Source of the DNA: Mermis nigrescens
Taxonomy: Eukaryota; Nematoda; Enoplea; Mermithida; Mermithidae
DNA: 64,000 nt
Direction: 5' to 3'
NCBI GenBank assembly: GCA_036768485.1
Contig: JAVLUZ010000703.1
Coordinates: 133,038-197,037 of the forward strand
In this document: in pieces, positions 31,326-42,900 of the stretch
Layout: each line of letters opens with the position of its first letter
Position numbering within the stretch: position 1 is the first letter of the stretch
Made by a program: the position numbers and the translations under genes
Notes under the pieces: generated by a model
Seen by the model: the letters and a program-made list of their open reading frames with translations, nothing else
What the model was told of the DNA's origin: nothing
The model's database searches: none

Positions 31326-32535
31326 TAGGGATGCAGCGGGTGCACATTTTTTGGAATAGCGGGTGCGGGTGCGGGTACCAAAATTTTGCTTTAGCGGGTG
31401 CGGGTGCGGGTGCGGGTGTCGCACCTTAAAAATAGCGGGTACGGGTGGCGGGTGGCGGGTTTAGCAGTGAGATATAGCATAATATAAATAGGGCTGAAAA
31501 TGCTCCATTTTTTTCCGCTTAATACAGTTATTTACTGTGTGCAAAATTCATATTAATCTTCAAGCTGATTGTCTTTTTCTTTGCAGACTACTCCCTCAAT
31601 GAATTAAATTTGCAAACTAAAGATAAGTAAATTGTCAATGATTGAACCATTGACCAATATGAGTAATATATTTGCACTTTGCAGAATACAATGTTTAGAC
31701 ACTTGTTGTTGTCATTCTCTTCTTAAAAGGGTCTACGACGTTTTCGCGCCAGCAACTTAAAAAATATTCTAAGTACATTAATTTTGAAGCGATTTTTAAG
31801 TAAATTATATATTCAGAATCGACGAGTATTCATTTGTGTACGACTGAAAAACTGTAGAAAATCCAGTGTATTTTTAGATGCGTTTAATTATCTCATTAAA
31901 GTCAAAGATATTTTAAAAGTAATTTGTACCATCACGTAGAGAATTGAATGAGCTCTCAGAATCTGTATTATACTTTATTCATAAATTAAATGTAAATAAT
32001 TAATAATATTACAACGAGTATGGCGCCAAAACGGCAGTGCTAAAACGTCCTACTTCGTCTTAAAAAAGCAATGTACAATACATTGCTGCATAATATCTCT
32101 ACGCACGCTAGAGTGGTTGAACTGATGCATGTAAAGACTGGCACCTAGACCCTTCTCTTTTTAAAAAGCATAATTCGCATAATTGGAATTAACCATAAGA
32201 GAGCTTGAACATGTATCTGCAGTCCAGAGGGTACCTAAAAATATGACTCATTACAAGTAGATGTTCGCTTTTCCAATTTGTACTGGTACGTTAGAACACA
32301 CTGTTATACATTTTGGTTTTTTCATTAACGTGCCACTGCCACAGAATCGTTTTGTCTTTTCGTAAATTCTCATTATTATTATCCGCCACCCGCTGTTTTA
32401 TCATAATATTTTTAGCGGGTGCGGGTGCGGGTAGGAAAATTTCGGAATAGCGGGTGCGGGTGCGGGTGCGGGTACCAAAAAAGAAGCGGGTAATAGCGGG
32501 TGCGGGTGCGGGTGTGGGTATCCGCTGCATCCCTA
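31326..32535. mobile_element. hAT-like element, 1.2 kb, perfect 8-bp TSD GTAAAAAC
   Basis: The ends TAGGGATGCAGCGG and CCGCTGCATCCCTA are inverted repeats of 14 bp. GTAAAAAC lies at 31318-31325 and 32536-32543. Both subterminal regions carry dense GCGGGTGCGGGT arrays (31364-31462 and 32415-32518), typical of transposase-binding repeats. TAGGG ends and an 8-bp duplication fit the hAT superfamily. No transposase is present, so it is non-autonomous. It is inserted in an R5 repeat that resumes directly after it. Confidence 0.9.
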
Positions 32536-32543
32536 GTAAAAAC

Positions 32544-32880
32544 AGAGTTGTTCGACTTTTGGTAGTGTATTTTAGCTGATTTATGGGTCTCTAAGGGCAA
32601 AGCTCACTAAGAATCGTCTTAAAATATCGCGAAGCGCCGAAAAATTTGACATTTTTTCTTTTGAAATGCAATTTCTGCCATTATAAAGATAAACAGAACA
32701 CACAATTACTCATTTCGGCGCGAAGCGCCGAAACTCTTTGCGAATTTCAGAACTTTTTTGCAATTTTTGTCTCATCAAAAATCTTTGTACATGTACAAAG
32801 ACGGTCCCGAAAAGCCTTTGCACATCGGGAAAAATCTTTGCCGAGTACAAAAAAATACTGTTTCAACCCTCCTAGAATTT
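32544..32880 (+). repeat. R5 repeat, rest of copy 2
   Basis: It continues the R5 sequence interrupted at 31325. It contains a perfect inverted motif of about 21 bp centred on CGGCGCGAAGCGCCG (32713-32733) and ends with a TTTCCATGCTGTG-like R3-type terminus. Confidence 0.65.
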
Positions 32881-33822
32881 CCATGCTGTGAATGTATGCC
32901 GCTAGGGGTATGCTTTCCAAAACTTTAGGCAAGGGTATGCTCCCCTTATACCCCTCCCAGTGCGCATGTACGATCGTTGGCCTAGATATTATGGATAACG
33001 CTAAAATCAAACTCTATTGTTTCAAAGTTTGTTTCTCGAATTACGCTTATATATGTTATGCTTAATTGGATGTTAAGCACACTTGTTGGATTTCTTAGAA
33101 AGGTCGGCTTAAAGTTCCGGGTAGCCGATCGTTTTTCGCTATTTATTTCTTGGGGGTGGGGTTGGGGTGTAAATGAGTATTCTTTCACCTATGTAATATC
33201 TAATTGTACTTAATTAGTCGTATTTCATTTTTCATCAATATTTGTGGTTAAATTTGCAAGAAAACGATAACAATAAGGAAAATTTGACCTGTAACATCAA
33301 ATATATAGAAAATAATGGAAGGAAAGTGTCGGGATGAATGAATTGAATAGTCTATTCTTCTAAAAATAAGTACATTTACTTGAAATTGTTTTTGTTAGAC
33401 TGTTTCAAGTAATCAATTTGGTCCAAAATGGCCTGAGGGGGTATGCTTCTCAAAACCTTGTAGGGTTCCCCCATTTCCCCTTAGTGTGCATGTGTGTTGT
33501 CACATTTTGCAATTTGTAACGATAAATTTTTTTGATTGAGTGATTTATTGTATTGATTGACAAGGTTTGGACTAGAATCTGATAGTAAAACAATTCAAAT
33601 AATTCTTTTAAAATCAACTCTATTATAAAATCTAATTGATTCTACAATTTCCAGCTTATAAGATTTCCAATTTTGGCCACACATTCCAAACTACGAGTTT
33701 AATTTCAAGATTAAGTTTCAGACTAATACAAAAGATTTTCCATTCCAGGAATTTGAGAAGTTAAATTTTCGATTCTCTGTTGCAAGTCTCGCTCTTTAAC
33801 TGTCTTTTCTTTTCCGGCGATT
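32881..33822. other. upstream region of the SRA1-like gene, nothing else recognised
   Basis: AT-rich with short frames only. It includes C/G-bounded relics near 32940 and 33430-33480. Confidence 0.35.
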
Positions 33823-33838
33823 TTATTATAAAAAACTG
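33823..33838 (+). promoter_or_regulatory. possible TATA-like element of the SRA1-like gene
   Basis: TTATTATAAAAAACTG lies about 85 bp upstream of the start codon at 33917. AT-rich context makes this weak. Confidence 0.2.
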
Positions 33839-33916
33839 AGTACGTCTCAATAATAAAGTTTACGCGCTTAGGACAGACTTGGCTGGATTTCTCTAAACAT
33901 TAATCATTCCTTTGAA

Positions 33917-34067
33917 ATGGCTAAACACTTCAGCGCCGGTTGGAATGACCCTCCTAAGTTGGATGGCTCTTTTTTTGACGGCCGAACAAACAGCGGAACT
34001 CCTATCGCACGGGATATGTTTGCGAGAAGAGTTGGATTTCCTGTGCACTCAATTCATCCTAATCATG
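33917..34067 (+). CDS. SRA1: SRA1-like exon 1 (start codon, GWNDPP motif)
   Basis: It starts at ATG 33917 (GAAATGG context). It encodes 50 residues beginning MAKHFSAGWNDPPKLDG and ends with one base of a split codon. The donor is G|GTATAG at 34068. Confidence 0.82.
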
Positions 34068-36915
34068 GTATAGCATATTATACTATCCCATACTTGTGAG
34101 AGGGGGATGGGGAAGGGATCCGGAACCCGAAGTTCGTCGTCCTTATCCCCCCAAAGCCAGAAGATTTTGACCTTCCCCCTTTTTTGGAAAAAACTGATAT
34201 TTTTGAACCGTTTCTAGGTCTTTTTTAGGGTTCTATAACACGGTGTAATAACCATACATGATCTTAGGAGGTTTGGGTCTCACTCCCAGGAAAGTCTACC
34301 CTAATTCACGATTTTTCGAGTTTCCAGATTTGTAGAAAAGTCGCTGCTTTGAGCTTTTTAGCTATCTCTTAGCTCAAAGTGTAAAATTTAAGGTGCTTTG
34401 CGCCATGTAATTATTTTTGATTATACCAAACTCCCCCCGACGTCAATTTTTGAATTTTTTGTTTTTTTTCTCGCAATTTTTTGATGCCAATAGAATAGTG
34501 CTCGATGAGAAACGTTGAAAAATGATGTTTTTTAGCCATACCAACCATTTTTTAAGACCATTTTTTTATCTTTAAAAAATATTGCGCTCCCAGAATTTAG
34601 GTGCTGCCCACCTATGCTCGTCACTTTCATTTCCAAGCCCAAAAAGGCACTTCAAAATTCTAGCTCAATTCCTATGCTGTGAATGTCTGGTAGCGACGCT
34701 TGCTGCGTGGTAAAACTGAATTTTTAGGCTATTGGCAATGTAGTTTATCCAATTTCTAGGTTTCTGACAATTAAAAATACTAAACAGTGTTTATTTTTGA
34801 AAGTTTGACGGTTTTGCCCTCTTAAACGCAGTTTTTGCGAATATAATTACGGCATAAAAACAGACAATTGAATATTTTTGGTCAAGAATTTCTGACCCTC
34901 TTGCAGTTTTTGTCCTCCCAACAATATTTGTACATGTGCAAAGCGGTCTTGAAAAGTCTTTTTAAATTAGGAAAAACCTTAATTGCAACCAATACACCTC
35001 CAAACGGGAGGTAAAATGTTAGAAAATATTTTTAATTTTTTTCCAGCAATTATCCTTTGGAAAAGCTATCTCATCAGCCCTTTTGAGCTTTTTTCTCAGT
35101 CAAATTGAATGCTTTTATCAATAATTTTTGACAGTATATTGAGTAGAAACATCGACCTCTTTTTTTGGCAAAAGAATGGTGTTCTCATAAAGCGGGACAA
35201 TAAGTCTCTAGTCGATTGGTAGGTTCGCCGAATGTTGGCGAATATGGTGATCATACATGATCTTAGGGGGTTTCGGGTTCCTTCAGGAAATTTTCACCTC
35301 CCCCTCAGCAGTTTTTTAACCCCCTTCGGAATTTGCGATTTTTCGAAACTTTCCGAAAATTTGCTAAAAATTCGTAGAAAAGGTGCTTTTTAAGCTTTTT
35401 CAGCTAAATCTTTGCCCAAAAGTGTAAAACTCTTGGCGCTTCGCGCCATCTACTCATGTTTTGTCTATATTTTGTTCAATTTATTCAGCTTTCTATTTTT
35501 TCGAAATTTTTAATGTTTGTTCTAGAAATATAAAGCATCATGAGAAATGCCGAAAAACGATGTTTTTAACGCATACCCAACATTTTTGGGCCCAAAAAAG
35601 GCACTTTAAAATTTCACCCCGCCCTTCCGATTTTCCATGCTGTGCATGTCTGGTGGTGATATGTAGCCCTAGATTGGCATCATTCCTCAACTTAAAAAGA
35701 TTTCCTTTTTTGTTAATTTTCGAATTGCCGCGGCCGAAAAATTTCGCTTTCTGTTACCTTTTTCAATTTTGCTTTTTTTCGCGGCCGGAAAATTTCGCTT
35801 TGTTTTAGCTTTTTTTAATTTGGCAATTTTTTTGTACCTTCATACTACGTACTTGTTTACCTTATCTATATTATTTTCTAAATAAGAAGATGACTGCGGC
35901 TTGATTGGAGTCTGAAAAGGGCCAAAAATGGTATCGTGGACATTTTGTATAATACTCCTTATTTATTTATTTTTTATACATTTTAAATAACATGTATTAG
36001 GAAACTCAGAAAATAAAGAAAATAAAATAAATTTTGGGAATTACAGCGAGATTTTTTTTGATTCTACAGATCCGATAGCTCCATTCCACCCAAGCATGGT
36101 TTCCCAAGGTTGAAAGTTCTGGGGGGGTTGAAATCCCAAAATTTAAGACCACTTAATTTAGAGTTCTAGCCTTTTTTGCAGGTCAAATATTAATAATGGC
36201 TGAAACATCCTATATATCATGTTCTAATGTGAAAAACTGCATTCTTAACTACTTTTTGTCCCATTCTGACTAGTTTCGTCACTCTTGTGAGTAAAAAAAC
36301 ATAAGAATTCATCGAAAATTTTGACTTTTCAACATCATTTTAACTTCATTCTATGTAGGTAATTTATTGGTAAACAAAACAGAAATGTATATACTAGTCG
36401 GCGCGAAGCGCTAAAAAATTTTAAACATCTTCGCTGCTTTTGTACCCAAAATCATTGCAGAAAATGTTTGATAGCTCAAAATCATCTGACAGTGATTCAA
36501 GTCGCGGACCCTGAGGTGGGGGTAATACCCCCTCACCCCCTATGGGAATGTGTGCGCCCAAGGATATGTTTGGTCAAAATATAGAAAGTCGGTTGTCCCT
36601 TTGCCAAAAATGCCTTAAATATTGAGCGACTAGCTTAGTTTTACTGATCTTGGGTTAGCAGTTCGAACAAATTTCGTTTAAAAATCAATAAATTTATATT
36701 TGATTACAAATTGAAAACTGCAAAGTTGTATATACTTCGTAGAAATTTTTAAGGTTGTAAAAAAATTCGTAAAGCACAGATCCATCACATCCTGTCAAGT
36801 GTGTTTGATATAGTTTTGAAAAATGAGCTTGAATGCTAAGCGAGAGTTGTAAACCAAGATTATTCAAAACTCACTTTTCAAAATTATTTCATGGCGAAAT
36901 CTCTGTAATCAGTTA

Positions 36916-36950
<35 letters not shown>

Positions 36951-39900
36951 ATTTTCAGTATTATATTTTTTATTGTTTTTGTTATTATTATCTTTATTAT
37001 TATTTATTAATATCATCCCTATTATTCACGTGTAATTTTCCAGCTCATTCGATGCAAGGGCATAATTCTACGGCTGCCCTCTACACTGATTCCACGATTT
37101 CCGATCATTTTCTTCGATCTGGTTAGCAGATTTTTTCTATTCTTACGGTAGTCGATTCTATTCTTTGTTTTTGTATTCTAATTTCACAACATCTTAATTC
37201 TTAAGTAATTCACAGATGGAAATTCTGGAAACAATTCAGTTTTTTGGGCTTGAAAGGATAAATGCGCGTCTTTTTTGCCCGCGCTCTTTCATTTGAAACT
37301 GAGGAATAAATTTTTTTAGAAAAATTCAATAAAATTGGAAAAAATACGGTAAAAATATTTTTGTGCGAAATGCCAAAAAGTTAATGCTTTTAGGCCGAAA
37401 AATCACTAGAATTGGTGGTATGGAAAAATATAATATGTATAATAAAAAATAAAATATGATAAAAATATAATCACCAAAAATAACTAAAATTTTGGGGTGT
37501 AGGATTTTTCAAAGGTTAAAAAATGGTCTTAAAAATGGTGGTATGGCGAAAAAATACCATTTTTCAACGTTTCTCATCGAGCACTATCCATTAACATCAA
37601 ATAATTGCGAAAAAGAGAAATTTTCAAAAATTGAATTCTGGGGGTATTTTGGTTTTCTGGGGGAGATGCAAACCCCCAACCCCCTCCCCACACGCCCACA
37701 CGCCCACGTGTGCTAGAAATGCTTAAAACAGCGTATTTTCTCAGATTTTTAGAAAATTGAAAATTGTGTGGGGATTAGCATCATTTTGCGAGAAATAAGA
37801 AGTCGTTTTCCGAGTTGAAGACTATAAAATATTTTCCCTGAGAACATGTAGTGTACTTGCATCCATATGTGGGCAGCACCAAAATTCTGGGGGGGGGGTG
37901 AAAAAATTTTCAAAAGTCAAAAATGGTCTTAAAAGTGGTCGTATGGCGAAAAAACACCATTTTTCGATGTTTCTCATCGAGCACTATCCAATGGCATCAA
38001 AAAATCGCTAAAAAAGCAAAAAAATTCAAAATTTGAATTCTGGGGGGTATTTTGATTTCTGGGGGGAGGTATTTCAACTTCTGGGGTTGCATACTCCCCA
38101 AACCCCCACGCCCATGTGTGCTTGCATCTGTGTACACATCAGTCTTTGAATGAATCTTTTATCCATTCAAGATGCTTACATGTCTATTTCAGACTTTGTA
38201 GAAAATAGCATTAACTGGCTTAATCAAGTAATATTAAAAATATCAATCGGCCGATTCCTGCATCAATTGGGTAATATTTTACCATTAGCCTAAATGATGA
38301 GTCAAAACTCGGTGCAACTGGCTTAAATCTGTTTCTGCTTTTCGGCTGCATTTTTTCAGTAATTTTTTTAGTACCTATGTAGGTACCTACTGCTATGCTA
38401 TTTTAAGCCTATTGAACATTTTCCATGACATTTTTGAGGACAAAATCAGTGATATGCGTAGGTGAGCGGCGCTAAAGTTCTGGTGGGTGCAATATTTTTT
38501 CAAAGGTCAAAAATGGCCTTAAAAATGGTAGTATGGCAAAAAAACAACCATTTTTCAACGTTTTTCATCGAGCACTATCCATTGGCATCAAAAAATTGCT
38601 GAAAAAAACTAGAAAAATTTTCAAAAATTGAATTATGGTGCCGGGGGTATTTTGCTTAGGGGTGCATACACACATGGGCGTGGGGGTTGGGGGGTATGCA
38701 CCCTCCAGAAGTTGAAATACCCCCCAGAAATCAAAATACCCCCCCAGAATTCAATTTTTTTGTAATTTTTTTTGCTTTTCTAGCAATTTTTTGATGCCAT
38801 TGGATAGTGCTCGATGAGAAACGTCGAAAAATTGTGTTTTTTCGCCATACCACCACTTTTAGGACCATTTTTTGACCTTTGAAAATTTTTCACCCCCCCC
38901 CCAGAATTTTGGTGCTGCCACCTACATATGGGTGCATACCCCCACGCCCAGGTATGGTGATATGTCAAAAAGAATTTGGCGCGATTTAAAACCTTTTGCC
39001 TTGTTTATCCGAAAAGCGCCGTTGAATGTGTCGGAATGATGCAAAGAATTGAAATTTATCGGCCGAATTGACGAATCTCTGAATACTTCATCATTAAAAA
39101 GACCTATAATGCAGTAGTCGGAACTGGCTTAAATTCTTGAAATATAAGTTTTCATTTATTACTATGAATAAAATATACTCTATTATTTTTAAATACAACT
39201 TATTATTATTTATTGAAATATTTTGGGGCCGTTTTGCGTTCTAGCATCGACTCCGTGTTTAACGCCGTCGAAAAAAATCGATTACCCGCCTGGCCAGTCG
39301 AGCTGTGATTCGCCAGAAGCTCAGCCAATAGCGGATCAAAATTTAACCAATGGTGTTATGGAAAATAGTTCGGTTGAAGCTGTTTCAGCTGTAAATGCGG
39401 TCCCCTGTTCTCCGTTAATTTGCCAATTGTCCAACGAAGACATTATGCGTAGCGTTCGGGATGCTTTTTCGTCTTGTATAGATTTCCCGGTACGATTTAT
39501 GGATATTGCGTCAGGACTATACCTTGGCATGGATGGGTTTTGGGTATGCACCATAGGTGGGCAGCACCAAAATTCTGGGGGGGGGTGAAAAAATTTCTGG
39601 AGGGGTGAATAAAGTTTTAAAGGTCAAAAAATGGTCTTAAAAGTGGTCGTATGGCGAAAAAACACCATTTTTCGACGTTTCTCATCAAGCACTATCCAAT
39701 GGCATCAAAAAATTGTTAAAAAAGCACAAAAAAATTTTCTGGGGGGTATTCCAACTTCTGAGGGGTGCATACCCTCCCCCACCCCTCCACGCCCATGTGT
39801 GGTATGCACCCCTCAGAAACCAAAATACCCCACTGAATTCAGTTTTTGAAATTTTTGTTGTTGTTTTTTTCGCAATTTTTTTATGTCAACCGTTGAAAAA

Positions 39901-42900
39901 TGGTGTTTTTTCGCCATACCACCATTTTTGAGGCCATTTTTTGACTTTTGAAAAAATCTTTCACCCTGAGAACTTTGGTGCCGACCGCCTATGGTCATTC
40001 AGACATGCTAAGCATGGGAATTCTGGGGGGGGTGAAATTTTAAAGTGCTTTTTTTGGCTCAGAAAAGATGAGTACGCGTCAAAAACAATGTTTTTCGGCG
40101 TTTCTGACGATGCTTTATCCTTCTAGAGCATAAAAACATGAAGAGGTTTCAAATAACATTTAAAAAGGTCGAACAAATTGAACAAAATTCAGTTTAAACA
40201 TGAGTATTTGAAACTTTGAGCAAATTAATAGCTAAAAACGCTCTAAAAAGCACCCTTGTTACGAATTTTAGGAATTTTTTGGAAAATTGCCAATTCTGGG
40301 GGTAAAAAAATTTCTTTGGGGGATGAAAAAATTTCTGGGGATAAAACCCGCTCAACCCGTCAGATCATGTTATGGTACTGATTCGGTTGAAAGTTTTGGA
40401 TTTTTATAAAATTTTTAATTTTTGTCATTACGCGCAATCGGCTATCACGCAGGGCCCGGGTGCCAAAAAATTCGGGTATTCGTCGCAGCTTTGTCTTTTT
40501 GTCTGAGATTTTTTCCCATTCTACAGCTTATTAGTGAACGGCCTTAATTTTTCGATTACATCAAGTCGAGAACGGATGGAATTTTATACGAATGGAGGAA
40601 AATTTTAAAGGCTGAAAAACAGCGTTACGCTCACACCTGGGCGTCGGGGGTCTGGGGTATGCATCCCCCGCCTACGGGGAACCAAAATTCCACCTCAGAA
40701 TTCAATTTTTGAAGTTTTTTTTTGTTTTTTGCACTATTTTTGATGCCAATGGATACTGCTCGATGAGAAACGTTGAAAAATGGTGTATTTTAGCCATACC
40801 ACTATTTTTAGGGCTATAATTTGACCATTGAAAATATTGCACCCCCAGAATTTTGGTGCCGCCCAGCTATGGTTACGCTGTTCGAGTAAGGTTTGAGACC
40901 ACTCATGGGCGTGAGGATCTGGACCGCAAAAAATCCGGCGGACATCCCCCGTCCCTCTTCCCCCGCAAATCGATAGACCCCTTCCAGAACTGAATTTTGG
41001 TGCTACATATTTTTGGCGATTTCGCCCTCTCGGACGTTCCAGACTTCGGCTGCTGCCAATCCATGTTGGGGAAACACGGTGGGCTTTGGAGGTTTTGATG
41101 GGTCTAGACCCTGCCAGAATCCGAATCAACCCCCACCATCGGTGGGCCGCACCATAATTCTGGGGGTGTGCATTTTTTAAAGGTCAACAAAGGGTCTTTA
41201 AAATTGTGGTATTGCGGAAAAACACTATTTTTCAATGTTTCCGATCGCGCACTATCCATTGGCATAAAAAAATCGCGAAAAAACAAAAATTTTAAAAATT
41301 GAATTCTGGGGGTATGTCGGTTTCTGGGGAGTTGCATACCCCTACGCCCACGTGCGACTCCAACCCCCTGCAAAATCCGACAGACCATCAGAATTAAATT
41401 TTTGTCGATTTCGATTTATGAGCCCACGCGCTGAAAATTTGGTCGCTAAATTCAGTTTTCAAAAATTTACTATCCTCATTTAAGAGATCATCATACGATT
41501 AGTTGCTAGTAAGAAAATCGAATAGCAGATTTACTCCATTATCTTTTGACAACTGGTCTGAAAATTTGACAAAAAAGCAAAAAACTAAATTTGAGGGTAA
41601 AAATGTCAAATTTTTAATTCAAATGTCGAAGATACAGAAAAATTATTACTTGATCAAAAAGTGCCACTTTTGACGCTTATGGTCGGGTCGTATCTGTCGG
41701 CGACAAAATTCGTGAGAAAATGTCAAAAACTGAATTTTGGCTCAATTTCTCGCACTGGGGTCCAAACTCCAAACCCAACATAATTCCCGTAGGCTCGATT
41801 GCTTATCAATTACTTTGAAACTATTTCTTAAAAATATCTCGATTCTGTTTTTATGCTTAATTTGTTTTTTAAAATTATTTTTAAGCTTTAAATTTTCAGA
41901 ATTTTTACCTTTTTTTATAGGCCAGCTCCGTTAATAATATCGAAAGGCGACTTAATTTATTGCAAACGTTTTTGAGCAACGATTCCTTGTCTCAATCGTG
42001 CAAACTTAAGTTGTCAAGTCTGGTAGAAAGTAAGATATTATAAATAGACATTGAAGTGGTCGAGTGGATCATGGGGTAGCTGGCCATTTCTGGGGCAAAT
42101 GGCCTTTAATTTTTAATTAAATCTACAAAAAACAGCTAAAAATGACTTAGAAACGCAATTCAATTTTTGACCGAAATTATTTTTTTCAAACGCAAGTTTT
42201 TGGCAAAAATGGAAGGGGGCTAAGATTCCCGATCTTTTTAGGTACCAACTCTGGGGTCTACAATTCGACATAATTGATTTTTAATTTTATTCAGCGATAT
42301 TAAATTTGCAAATGGATTGCATTTAATTATTAATCCTTGATTTTAGTTGGGTGTTCATCACACATGCACATAGGGGGTGAGGGGGGTATTACCCCCCCCT
42401 GAGGGGTCAGCTAGACCGGTGCTGTCCGGCGATTTAGAGCAAACAGGTCATGTTCTGCATCATTTTTGACATCAAAATCAGTAAAAATGTCAAAATTTTT
42501 CCGGCGCTCCGCCACGGATTAGTACTTTTATATACTTTTTTACCCAAAAAACGCTAAAAATTGATTAATTTCTGTATTTTTTAGTGTTAAAAGTGATGTA
42601 ATGCAGTCAACATGGACTACAAATGCTTTAAAAATGCTAAATTACTACGAAAAAACGTTTTATAGGCTATTTTGACTATTTTGGTCGTTTAAACAACAGA
42701 AAATTTGTGAACGTTAAATTTACTGTTTTTGATTTCTGAGATTTTACCCCTCCCCCTGCCGACCCTGACCTTGTGCACCTATGACGTTCATTATTTTACC
42801 TTGTCGCTTTTGTAGGCATCAGATCTGAAAATTTTAACGAAGCGTATAAAATTCATTCGTTGATGATGGTCGACCATTTTTCCGAGGTATACGCTCTATT

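Larger units (their letters stand above)
34068..39244 (+). other. SRA1-like intron 1 with nested repeats
   Basis: The 5.2-kb intron holds an R3 copy split by M1, a full R3 copy, a TAT microsatellite and M1 copies at 37472-37712, 37864-38120 and 38457-38956. 35660-36915 and 36955-37470 show nothing else recognisable. Confidence 0.6.

Noticed and set aside
31364..32518. Telomere-like GGGTGC repeats
   Set aside because: Short irregular arrays at both ends of a 1.2-kb element with target duplications; not an interstitial telomere.
32291..32600. Minus-strand frames rich in RTRTR/TPAPAP or HPHPHP repeats (also 31218-31424)
   Set aside because: They are translations of the GGGTGC subterminal arrays of the hAT-like element.
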